Assembly: GCF_003121405.1 (NCBI RefSeq)
Contig: NZ_QBUY01000011.1
Coordinates: 1 to 64,000, forward strand
Length of the DNA: 64,000 bases
Direction: 5' to 3'
Origin: Paraburkholderia sp. C35
Lineage (GTDB): Bacteria; Pseudomonadota; Gammaproteobacteria; Burkholderiales; Burkholderiaceae
Numbering within the stretch: position 1 is the first letter of the stretch; every line of letters begins with the position of its first letter. The notes under the pieces were generated by a model. It was not told where the DNA came from, made no database searches, and saw only the letters and a program-made list of their open reading frames with translations. A program made the position numbers and the translations under genes. This document shows, in pieces, positions 8,917-17,045 of the stretch.

Positions 8917-9690
8917 ATGACCTTATCGACAGGCCTGCGCGTGCTGGTGACGGCCGGCGCGGGTGGTATCGGACGCGCCATCACGGAAGCATTCGTCGCG
9001 GCAGGTGCGAGCGTGTATGTCTGCGACATCGACGCGGCAGCGCTCGAACAGATGCGGGCGACTTTGCCCGGCGTGGTGACGTCGGTATGTGATATCGCCG
9101 ATCGCGCGGCGGCGACGACAATGGTCGCGGACGCCGCCTCTGCGCTCGGTGGCCTGGACGTCCTGATCAACAATGCCGGCATTGCTGGCCCGACCGCGAG
9201 TGTCGAAGAGATGGATCCGGACGCCTGGGATGCCGTGCTTCGACTGAACCTCACCGGCACGTTCACTGTCACGCAACAGGCAATCCCCTTGCTCAAGCAA
9301 TCTCGCCCGGGCGTAATTCTCATCATGTCGTCGCTCGCCGGCCGTTTTGGTTATCCGAATCGCAGTCCGTACGCGACGACCAAGTGGGGCCTCATCGGAT
9401 TCACCAAGACTTTGTCGCGTGAGTTAGGCGAGTTTGGCATACGCGTCAACGCGATCTTGCCAGGCGCGGTGGAAGGCCCGCGCGTTCAGCAGGTATTGGC
9501 GGGCCGCGCATCGGCCAGCGGCCGTTCCATTGCGCAGGAAGAGGCTGCGGCCCTTGCCAATCAGTCCATCAGGCATTTCGTGGATCCGGCGGATATTGCG
9601 GCGCTCGCTGTCTTCCTTGCATCGGATGCCGGACGTTCCATCTCCGGGCAAATGATCCCTATCGATGGCGATTCGCAAAGTGCATCCTGA
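8917..9690 (+). CDS. Short-chain dehydrogenase/reductase (SDR)
   Basis: NAD(P)-dependent oxidoreductase of 257 aa. Classical SDR features are a TAGAGGIGRA cofactor motif near residue 12, NNAGIAG near 84, the Ser of the ILIMSSLAG strand near 137, a YATTK catalytic pair, and a C-terminal SGQMIPIDGD. ATG 8917 follows an AAAGGAGA ribosome site, which decides the start over an upstream GTG at 8878 that overlaps the thioesterase stop. It follows the thioesterase by 35 bp and is probably co-transcribed under the Crp-type regulator. The substrate is unknown; a hydroxy acid or its aldehyde/keto relative fits the locus. Confidence 0.9.
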   Translation: MTLSTGLRVLVTAGAGGIGRAITEAFVAAGASVYVCDIDAAALEQMRATLPGVVTSVCDIADRAAATTMVADAASALGGLDVLINNAGIAGPTASVEEMDPDAWDAVLRLNLTGTFTVTQQAIPLLKQSRPGVILIMSSLAGRFGYPNRSPYATTKWGLIGFTKTLSRELGEFGIRVNAILPGAVEGPRVQQVLAGRASASGRSIAQEEAAALANQSIRHFVDPADIAALAVFLASDAGRSISGQMIPIDGDSQSAS

Positions 9691-9794
9691 TGTCTGGGAA
9701 AACGTTCATGGCACTCGCAAATTGCGCGCAAACGCCTCATCCTGCCTGTGAGCTGTGATTCAACGTTCGGAAAGCGCCAACCAGGGAGACCATC

Positions 9795-10775
9795 GTGCGA
9801 TTGATGACTGGGATCATCATCCTTTGTGCCTTGCTTGCCGCGCCCGCTATCGCCGCCGATGTCGGCTTCGAGGAGGTGAAGATAGCGAATGGAACGGAGC
9901 GGCTAACGGCCGGAATCTGGTATCCAACCGATGCATCTGCGACGCCGCACGCGCTGGGCAATTTCACCCAGACGGTGGCACTGGACGCGCCGATCGCTGG
10001 CCATCGGCTGCCGCTGGTGGTGATGTCGCATGGCGGCGGAGGCTGGTACGGCGGCCATTACGACACGGCGCTTGCCCTGGCTCACGCGGGTTTCGTGGTA
10101 GCGGCGGTCAGTCACGCCGGCGACACCTTCGATGACCAGAGCGGAGTTCTGCAACCGTGGCGCCGTCCCGCACAGCTACACCAACTGGTGGACTACATGC
10201 TCGATGCGTGGCGCGGGCACGAACAACTGGATGCCGCCCGCGTCGGCGCGTACGGTTTCTCCAACGGTGGCTTCACCGCGCTCGTGGCAGCGGGCGGAAT
10301 TCCAGACCTTTCGAAGATCGCGCCGTATTGCGAGGCCCATCCGGAGCATGATCTGTGCGAGGCGTTGAAACATGCCGGCGTTGATCCGCATATTGGCGCT
10401 GATATTCCCGCCAGCGCCTGGGTCCACGAGCCGCGCATCAAGGCGGCAGTGATTGCCGCGCCAGCGTTCGGATTCAGCTTCGGCCGCGCGGGGCTAGCCG
10501 ATGTGCACGCATCGATCCAGTTGTGGCGAGCAGCCGACGATCGCCATCAGCCGAATCCGTACTATGAAGAAGCGGTGCGCGCCGACCTGCCTCATCCGCC
10601 CGATTATCACGTGGTCGCAAACGCAGGTCACTACGACTTCCTGCCACCTTGCGATGCGCGTCTATCGCGACAGAGGCCGGAGATCTGCAACAGCCTGCCG
10701 GGCTTCGACCGCGCGGCGTTCCATGAACACTTCAATGTCGATGTGGTGCAGTTCTTCGAGGCAACACTCCGATAG
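9795..10775 (+). CDS. Secreted dienelactone-hydrolase-like alpha/beta hydrolase
   Basis: Predicted esterase/lipase-like enzyme of 326 aa. It begins with a clear signal peptide (hydrophobic core, then APAIAAD), so it should act in the periplasm or outside. The core has the nucleophile elbow GFSNGG near residue 156 and a late His in NAGHYDF, with a long cap region between that contains two Cys pairs. The architecture resembles the predicted dienelactone hydrolase group (COG4188) and platelet-activating-factor acetylhydrolase-like proteins. It starts with GTG 9795, preceded by GGGAGA. It is monocistronic between the SDR and the AraC gene and has no evident pathway partner. Confidence 0.85.
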   Translation: MRLMTGIIILCALLAAPAIAADVGFEEVKIANGTERLTAGIWYPTDASATPHALGNFTQTVALDAPIAGHRLPLVVMSHGGGGWYGGHYDTALALAHAGFVVAAVSHAGDTFDDQSGVLQPWRRPAQLHQLVDYMLDAWRGHEQLDAARVGAYGFSNGGFTALVAAGGIPDLSKIAPYCEAHPEHDLCEALKHAGVDPHIGADIPASAWVHEPRIKAAVIAAPAFGFSFGRAGLADVHASIQLWRAADDRHQPNPYYEEAVRADLPHPPDYHVVANAGHYDFLPPCDARLSRQRPEICNSLPGFDRAAFHEHFNVDVVQFFEATLR

Positions 10776-10793
10776 ATAAACCGCTCGTACCGC

Positions 10794-11618
10794 TCATTGC
10801 GCCTGCTGCACCTCACCCGCATCCTGAACGCCGCCGCGATTGCGCAAGAAGCGCTGCGGCGTCTCGCCCATCGCGCGCCGAAACATCGTGATGAAAGCAC
10901 TGGAATTGCGATAGCCCAACTCGGTTGCGATCGTCGAGACGGGCATGCCTCGCGCAAGGCGCGCGATCGATTCCACCAGCCGCAACCGTTGGCGCCACTG
11001 CCCGAAGGTGAGGCCGGTTTCCTCCTTGAAGGCGCGCTCCAATGTGCTCTCGCTCGCGCCCACGCGCGTGCCCCAGTCGTTGAGCGGCGTGTTGTCGGCG
11101 GGCTCGTCCATCAACTGGCCGCAGATCTGCTGGAGCCGGCGATCTTTCGGCAGCGGCAGCAGTCCTTCGGACGCCAGTTGCGCCTCGCGCATCTCCTGAA
11201 GTAGCAGCGGGTCGATCAACTTCGAGCGGCGCTCGGGATGCCCGTTCTGCTGATCCAGCACGAGCGCGGCGACCAGTTCATTGAGCAGCGTCGAAATCAT
11301 CAGGACATGGCAATTCGGCTCATCGCGCGGCGCAATATCGCCCTCGAAATAGACCGTGTACATCACCGCCGGGCTGACCGCCTGCAACTCGTGCGCGACG
11401 AGCGGCGCGATCCACAGACCGCGGTACGGACCGAGCGTCCACGCGCCGTCCGGCGTGATGACGCGCAGCACGCCGCGCGTCGTGTAGACGAACTGCGGCT
11501 GGGTGTGCGAGTGCCAGCTTTCAATGTCGCCAGCGGCGAAATCGTACCGTTTGGCGATGACAGGACGCTTGAGATAGCGCCGCTCGCTTCCAGTAAAGCG
11601 TTGCCAGATCTCGGTCAT
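10794..11618 (-). CDS. AraC-family regulator, probable activator of the siderophore uptake genes
   Basis: DNA-binding protein of 274 aa with an N-terminal cupin-like sensor domain (HSHTQPQFVYTTRG, residues about 30-45) and a C-terminal double helix-turn-helix (VGASESTLERAFKEETG and ATELGYRNSSAFITMFRR). This AraC type, with a cupin and a RpoE-independent arrangement, often sits beside TonB receptor genes and senses the siderophore. ATG 11618 is chosen because the upstream extension to 11726 carries no family similarity; there is no strong ribosome site. It is divergent from the TonB receptor, with 186 bp between. Confidence 0.88.
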   Translation of the reverse strand: MTEIWQRFTGSERRYLKRPVIAKRYDFAAGDIESWHSHTQPQFVYTTRGVLRVITPDGAWTLGPYRGLWIAPLVAHELQAVSPAVMYTVYFEGDIAPRDEPNCHVLMISTLLNELVAALVLDQQNGHPERRSKLIDPLLLQEMREAQLASEGLLPLPKDRRLQQICGQLMDEPADNTPLNDWGTRVGASESTLERAFKEETGLTFGQWRQRLRLVESIARLARGMPVSTIATELGYRNSSAFITMFRRAMGETPQRFLRNRGGVQDAGEVQQAQ

Positions 11619-11746
11619 TTTGTGAACTATTCGATGAAATATCGCAAAACCGCTAAATTTCGATGGTTTCGCGTAGCTAATTGACAGGACGTCGGCGAAA
11701 CCTGGCACGTATTCTATCGTCCGCATGCCGCACTATGCATATAAAT

Positions 11747-11765
11747 CGTAATGATTCTTATTTAA
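11747..11765. promoter_or_regulatory. Candidate Fur box upstream of TonB receptor
   Basis: TAATGAT-N2-T-N1-ATT in an AT-rich patch matches the inner part of the Fur consensus GATAATGATAATCATTATC at about 11-12 of 19 positions. It lies about 40 bp before the receptor start, in an otherwise GC-rich region, as expected for iron-repressed uptake genes. The match is partial. Confidence 0.45.
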
Positions 11766-11804
11766 TATGGCGGCGAATCTCAAATCTTGAATAAGGCAGA
11801 CGGG

Positions 11805-14042
11805 ATGAATCGGGGATGGGGCGGGAAGTCAGCGGACGGTGTGAATAACCAGATGGGAAGCACAAAGCGCATGAAAGTGCGCACGATCACGGCGATCGTA
11901 GCGTTGGCGATTGCAAAGATCGCGAGTGCGCAAACGGCGGCGGCGCCTGTGGCAGCATCGGACGCGTCGACGCAAACTGCGCAATCAGGCCAGCAACTGC
12001 CCGCTGTGTCGGTTCAGGGCGCGCGCGACAAAGAGCCGGGCACGGGTCCGGTGGTCGGTTATGTGGCGAAGCGCAGCGAAGCCGGCACCAAGTCCGACAC
12101 GCCGATCATCAAGGTGCCGCAGGCGATCTCGGTCGTCACACGCGACCAGATGGACGTGCAGAACGCGCAGAGCGTGGCACAGGCGCTGCGCTACACGTCG
12201 GGCATCAACCCCGAGCAGCGCGGCACCAATACCGATTCGCTCGAATACCTCTACGCGCGGGGCTTCCTCGTCGACGAGTACTGGAACGGTCTGCGCACGC
12301 CCGGCCCGAACGGCGGCTTTGGCTACAACGTCACGAGCTTCGATCCATATATGTTCGAGCGCATCGAACTGCTGCACGGCCCGGCCTCGGTGCTGTACGG
12401 CCAAGGCTCGCCGGGCGGCACGATCAATCTCGTGAGCAAGATGCCCACCGACACGCCCTACCATGAAGTGGGCTTCCAGACGGGCAGCTATGGCCGCCTG
12501 CAAGGCTTCTTCGACATGAGCGGTCCGATCGACAAGGACGGCAAGGTCCTTTATCGCCTGACCGCCGACGGCTTTAACACCGGCACACAGACCGATTATG
12601 TGAACCAGCAGCGTTTCTCGATCGCGCCGACCATCCAGTTCCGTCCGTCGAAAGACACGACGTTCACGATCTTCGCGAACTATCAGTCGGACCCGGAAGC
12701 GGGCATCTACAACTCGGTGCCTTATACCTGGAAGAGCCGCAGCGAATATCCGGGCGAGCCGACATGGGACAGCTTCCGCAAGACCCAGGAGTCGATCGGC
12801 TACCAGCTGGAGCACCGCTTCACCGACGTATGGTCGTTCAAGCAGAGCTATCGCTTCATGCGCTACACGCAGACGATCCAGTACGTGGGCAATGACGGCT
12901 TCACGTCGGGCACGGACACGCTCGCGCGCACCGCGTATCTGAACTTCGGCAGCGTGAATTCGCATACCGTCGATAACCAGGTGAACGCGAAGTTCAACAC
13001 GGGGCCGGTGAAGCACAACGTCACGGTCGGCCTCGATTATCAGAACATGCAGTTCGACCATTACTTCTACGGCAATCTGACTTCGACACCTGGGCTCGAG
13101 GAAAGCAACCCGATCTACGGCCAGACGATCCCGTATCCGAACTTCATGTTCGCGACGTCGAACGCCACTTCGATCAAGCAGCTCGGTGTGTACGCGCAGG
13201 ATCAGATCGATATCGACAAATGGTCGTTCCTGTTCGGCGTGCGCGAGGACTGGGCCAACGAAGATCAGACTTCATACAAGACGGGTGCCACCACCACGCA
13301 GTTCAATCGTGCGTTCACGTGGCGCGCAGGCGGCGTGTACCAGTTCGACAGCGGTATCGCGCCGTACGTGAGCTACTCGCGTTCGTTCCAGCCGCAGATC
13401 GGCACTTCGTATGGCGGCGAAGCGTTCGCGCCGATGACGTCCGAGCAGTACGAAGTGGGCGTGAAGCTGCAGCCGAAGGGTTACAACAGCTTTGTCACGG
13501 TGTCGGCGTTCCACATCACCGAGAACAACGTCGCAACCACCGATCCACTGCACAGCGGGTTCAGCGTGCTCACGGGCCAGGTGCGCTCGCAGGGCTTCGA
13601 GGTGGAGGGTCATGCAAGCCTGACCAACAACCTGCAGCTGATTGCGAGCTACACCTACACGAACCTGCTCAACACCAAGAGCAATTCGTCGAACCTCGAC
13701 AAGGTGCCGGTGGGCATTCCGCGCAACACGGCTTCGCTGTGGGCCGACTACACGGTCCCGGCCGGTCCGCTTGCGGGTCTGCTGTTCGGCGGCGGCGTGC
13801 GTTATATCGGCGGTTCGTATGGCGATACAGCGAACACCTTCATGACCTCATCGGCGACGCTCGTCGATCTCTCGCTGCGCTATGACCTCGGCCGACGCTT
13901 CACGAGCATGCAAGGCTGGACCACCTGGCTGAATGTGTCGAACCTGCTCGATCGCAAGTACTTCGCATCGTGTACGGGCGCGAACTACTGCTACTGGGGA
14001 CAAGGTCGCCTGTTGATGGCGGGAGCGAAATACCAGTGGTAG
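11805..14042 (+). CDS. TonB-dependent ferric-siderophore outer-membrane receptor
   Basis: Outer-membrane gated channel for a ferric siderophore, energised by TonB. The precursor has a signal peptide (core ending in IAKIASAQ), an N-terminal plug (IIKVPQAISVVTRDQM, then LRYTSGIN, LYGQGSPGG and NLVSKMP) and a 22-strand barrel that ends in the expected aromatic Trp. There is no extra N-terminal signalling domain, so it is not a FecA-type transducer. The start is uncertain among TTG 11787, ATG 11805 and ATG 11871; the last begins at the signal peptide itself. It heads an operon with binding protein, permease, exporter and ATPase. Regulation by Fur and the divergent AraC protein is likely. Confidence 0.92.
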   Translation: MNRGWGGKSADGVNNQMGSTKRMKVRTITAIVALAIAKIASAQTAAAPVAASDASTQTAQSGQQLPAVSVQGARDKEPGTGPVVGYVAKRSEAGTKSDTPIIKVPQAISVVTRDQMDVQNAQSVAQALRYTSGINPEQRGTNTDSLEYLYARGFLVDEYWNGLRTPGPNGGFGYNVTSFDPYMFERIELLHGPASVLYGQGSPGGTINLVSKMPTDTPYHEVGFQTGSYGRLQGFFDMSGPIDKDGKVLYRLTADGFNTGTQTDYVNQQRFSIAPTIQFRPSKDTTFTIFANYQSDPEAGIYNSVPYTWKSRSEYPGEPTWDSFRKTQESIGYQLEHRFTDVWSFKQSYRFMRYTQTIQYVGNDGFTSGTDTLARTAYLNFGSVNSHTVDNQVNAKFNTGPVKHNVTVGLDYQNMQFDHYFYGNLTSTPGLEESNPIYGQTIPYPNFMFATSNATSIKQLGVYAQDQIDIDKWSFLFGVREDWANEDQTSYKTGATTTQFNRAFTWRAGGVYQFDSGIAPYVSYSRSFQPQIGTSYGGEAFAPMTSEQYEVGVKLQPKGYNSFVTVSAFHITENNVATTDPLHSGFSVLTGQVRSQGFEVEGHASLTNNLQLIASYTYTNLLNTKSNSSNLDKVPVGIPRNTASLWADYTVPAGPLAGLLFGGGVRYIGGSYGDTANTFMTSSATLVDLSLRYDLGRRFTSMQGWTTWLNVSNLLDRKYFASCTGANYCYWGQGRLLMAGAKYQW

Positions 14043-14061
14043 TGCTTTCGGGTGCAGTGCA

Positions 14062-14997
14062 ATGAATCGCCGTGCGATGCTCGCCGCGCTGCTGGGCGGC
14101 GCTTTTCTGTCCTTCGGCGTGCGCGCGCGGGCGGCCGCGCCGCGCCGCGTGATCGTGCTCGACTGGGGACTCGCGGAGCTGACTCTTGCGCTCGGCGTGT
14201 TGCCCGTCGGCATGGCGAACACACCCGGCTTCCGGCGTAACTTCACCGCGTGTTCAGTGCCGGCTTCCGTGGTCGATCTCGGCCTGATGTTCCAGCCCAA
14301 TATGGAACTGATGCTCTCGCTCAAGCCCGATCTGATCGTCATCACGCCCGCGCATGCGTCGATGCGCGGCGCGCTCGAACGTATCGCGCCCACCGTCACA
14401 TTGGGCATGTTCCGCGCGAGTCCCACGCCTTATACGGCCGCCTGCGAAGAGACGATGCGCCTCGCACGACTCTTCGGGCGCGAGACGCAAGGCGAGGCTG
14501 CCGTGATGCAGTCGCAGCGCGCAATCGACGCGGCGCGCGCAAGACTCGACGCGCTGCCTGCGGCGTCACGAGCGCGCGCCGCACCCGTCTACCTGACACG
14601 CTTTATCGACGAATCGCATCTGCGTGTGTTCGGCACGCACAGCCTGTTCGGCGAACTACTCGCGCGACTCGGCTTGCGCAATGCGTGGGGCCGTGCGAAC
14701 GGTGCTGCGGCCTCGGCGATGATCGGCTTCGATGCGCTCGACGCCGATCCGCGCGCGACGCTCGTGTACGTCAAGCCATTGCCCGCCATGACAGCGACGA
14801 TGATGCAGACAAGCCGCGTCTGGCAGGCCATGCCCTTCGCGGGCGCCGGTCGCATGACCGGCATGGCCGAGGTGCCGCCCGAAGGCGGCATCCTGAGCGC
14901 GGCGTATTTCGCGCACGCGCTCGTCGATGCGCTCGCCGCGCTGCCGGCGACATCGCCCGTGGCTTCGCCTGAACAGCGCGTCGCGGAGGCAACATGA
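14062..14997 (+). CDS. Iron-siderophore periplasmic binding protein (FhuD-like)
   Basis: Delivers a ferric siderophore, probably hydroxamate type, from the receptor to the FhuB permease. The 311-aa protein starts with an Arg-Arg-containing signal segment (NRRAMLAALLGG) and AAAP cleavage region, possibly a Tat signal although the consensus is loose. The rest is a class III binding protein with VDLGLMFQPNMELMLSLKPD in the first lobe, read as short blocks, and the long connecting helix typical of FhuD/FecB. It lies 19 bp after the receptor and overlaps the fhuB start by ATGA. Confidence 0.88.
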   Translation: MNRRAMLAALLGGAFLSFGVRARAAAPRRVIVLDWGLAELTLALGVLPVGMANTPGFRRNFTACSVPASVVDLGLMFQPNMELMLSLKPDLIVITPAHASMRGALERIAPTVTLGMFRASPTPYTAACEETMRLARLFGRETQGEAAVMQSQRAIDAARARLDALPAASRARAAPVYLTRFIDESHLRVFGTHSLFGELLARLGLRNAWGRANGAAASAMIGFDALDADPRATLVYVKPLPAMTATMMQTSRVWQAMPFAGAGRMTGMAEVPPEGGILSAAYFAHALVDALAALPATSPVASPEQRVAEAT

Positions 14998-17024
14998 AGA
15001 ATGTCATGAGCCCACCCTTCGTGCCGATACTCCGCACGCCGCTCGTGTCTGTCTGCGCGCTATTCGTGCTCGCGGCGCTGCTGTTCGCGCTGCGCCTCGA
15101 CGCGCGGCTCGCGCCCGCGTTCTGGTGGCAGGCACTCGTCGCGCCCTCTTCCTCCGACGTAACTCAATTGCTGGTGCACTATGGTGACTTTCCGCGCGTG
15201 GCCGTCACGCTGCTGTGTGGCGCCGCGCTCGGACTCGCGGGCGTCACGACCCAGCAGGTGTTACGCAATCCGCTCGCGGAACCGGTGACACTCGGCATCT
15301 TCTCGGGTGCGTGGCTGGCGCTGGCGCTCGCTACCGTCTATGCGCCATTCCTGCTCGCCGGTGGCCGCGACGCCGTCGCGCTTGCGGGCGGCGCGGCGGC
15401 ACTGGCCGCCGTGTTCGCGCTGGCGGCGCGGCGCGGGATGTCGCCGCTCGCGCTGATCCTCGCGGGCATGATCGTCATTCTGTGTGGCGGCGCCTTCTGC
15501 CTCGCGCTGGCGATCTCGCATTACGACCTGCTGAGTGGTCTGCTGGTCTGGGGCGGTGGAGCGTTCGCTCAGCACGACTGGCACGTAGCGCTTGCGCTCG
15601 CGGCGCGCTTCATACCGTGCGCGCTGCTTTTGCTGCTGTGTCTGCGGCCGATGACGGTGTTCGATCTCGGCGATACGGTGGCGTCGAGCCTCGGCGTATC
15701 GCTGCACGCCACGCGTGGCATCGTGCTCCTGCTCACGTTGCTGATCGCCGCGTTCGTGGTGAGCGCGGTGGGCGTGATCGGCTTCGTCGGGCTCGCGGCA
15801 CCCGCCGTTGCGCGGCTTGCGGGCGCGCGACGCCTGCGTGAACGCGTGATCTGGTCGCCGCTGATTGGTGCCGCGCTGTTGTGGCTTGCCGATCAGCTTG
15901 CGCAGTTGTGCGCAACACGCTTCGGCATGGCAATTCCAACCGGCGCAATCACGACGTTGATCGGCGCGCCGCTCCTGCTGGTGATGCTGCGCCGTCTGCG
16001 AGGGCGTCCCGATCTCGCGCACGCGTCTGCCCAGCCTGGCGCGCCGATCTCGCCACGCAACCTGTGTCTCGTTGCGCTCGCAAGCGCGTTGATGCTGGCA
16101 ATGGTGATCGTGCTGTCGCTTACGCTCGGGCGTGGCCTTGCGGGCTGGCATCTGAGCGATGCACGTGAGACCGCCGCGCTGCTGTTCCTGCGCGCGCCGC
16201 ACGTGGTGGCTGCGGCGGGCGTGGGCGTGTTGCTCGCGCTCTCTGGCGGCATGACGCAACGCATGACTGGCAATCCAATGGCGAGCCCTGATTTGCTCGG
16301 CATCCCGGCGGGCGGCGCGCTCGGTTTAACGGGTGCACTCTTCCTCACCTCGGCCCCGGGGCTGCCGACCTTTCTCGTCTGGTGCGCGGCCGGCTCGATG
16401 CTCACGCTGTGCGCGCTGGTGCTGATCGCGCGTGCGTCGTCGTTCTCGCCCGACACGCTGATTCTCGCGGGCATGACGCTGAGCGCGGCGTTCCAAGCGG
16501 TCTCCGTAATCGCGATTTCGAGCGGCGATCCGCGCGTCATCATCCTCTACAACCTGCTGGCGGGCTCGACCTACAACGTCGGACCCTGGATGGCCGCGCT
16601 CGTTGCCGGCTGTGCGCTGCTCGCGCTCGCGGCCGTGCCGCTGTGCCGCCGCTGGCTGGAGATTCTGCCGCTCGGCGATGCGGTCTCGATGGGGCTCGGC
16701 GTACGTATCGCCGGGGCGCGGTTCTGTCTGCTGATGCTGAGCGCGTGGTTGAGCGCCGTCGCGACACTCGTGATCGGGCCGCTATCGTTTATCGGGCTGA
16801 TGGCGCCGCATATGGCGCGCATGCTCGGCATTCGCCGCGACATGCCCTTGCTGTTCATCTCCGCCACGTTCGGCGCGACGCTGATGATCGGCTCGGACTG
16901 GCTCGGCCGCTGGGTGCTGTTTCCGCAGGAAATGCCGGCTGGCGTGATGGCCACGCTGCTCGGCGGCCTTTATCTGATTCTCACGATGTTCCGAAGGCCG
17001 GCGCAAGACCGGCCCGGTTTCTGA
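14994..17024 (+). CDS. fhuB: Double-length ferric-siderophore ABC permease (FhuB)
   Basis: Inner-membrane permease of 676 aa, twice the length of a BtuC/FecD subunit, as in E. coli FhuB. Two homologous halves (about residues 1-330 and 345-676) each show about ten membrane segments and the FecCD landmarks: NPLAEPVTLGI and GNPMASPDLLGIP near the start of the halves, and GFVGLAAPAVARL and SFIGLMAPHMARM near the ends, where the ATPase docks. One chain therefore provides the whole pore. The first codon overlaps the binding-protein stop; an alternative ATG lies at 15006. It works with the FhuD-like protein and the FhuC ATPase 1.8 kb downstream. Confidence 0.93.
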   Translation: MKNVMSPPFVPILRTPLVSVCALFVLAALLFALRLDARLAPAFWWQALVAPSSSDVTQLLVHYGDFPRVAVTLLCGAALGLAGVTTQQVLRNPLAEPVTLGIFSGAWLALALATVYAPFLLAGGRDAVALAGGAAALAAVFALAARRGMSPLALILAGMIVILCGGAFCLALAISHYDLLSGLLVWGGGAFAQHDWHVALALAARFIPCALLLLLCLRPMTVFDLGDTVASSLGVSLHATRGIVLLLTLLIAAFVVSAVGVIGFVGLAAPAVARLAGARRLRERVIWSPLIGAALLWLADQLAQLCATRFGMAIPTGAITTLIGAPLLLVMLRRLRGRPDLAHASAQPGAPISPRNLCLVALASALMLAMVIVLSLTLGRGLAGWHLSDARETAALLFLRAPHVVAAAGVGVLLALSGGMTQRMTGNPMASPDLLGIPAGGALGLTGALFLTSAPGLPTFLVWCAAGSMLTLCALVLIARASSFSPDTLILAGMTLSAAFQAVSVIAISSGDPRVIILYNLLAGSTYNVGPWMAALVAGCALLALAAVPLCRRWLEILPLGDAVSMGLGVRIAGARFCLLMLSAWLSAVATLVIGPLSFIGLMAPHMARMLGIRRDMPLLFISATFGATLMIGSDWLGRWVLFPQEMPAGVMATLLGGLYLILTMFRRPAQDRPGF

Positions 17025-17045
17025 TGCACCGTCCCTGGGAGATAC

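Noticed and set aside
15261..16259. 332-codon minus-strand frame within fhuB
   Set aside because: Its translation is Arg/Gln/His-rich and lies opposite a clearly conserved permease; no start signal. Shadow frame.
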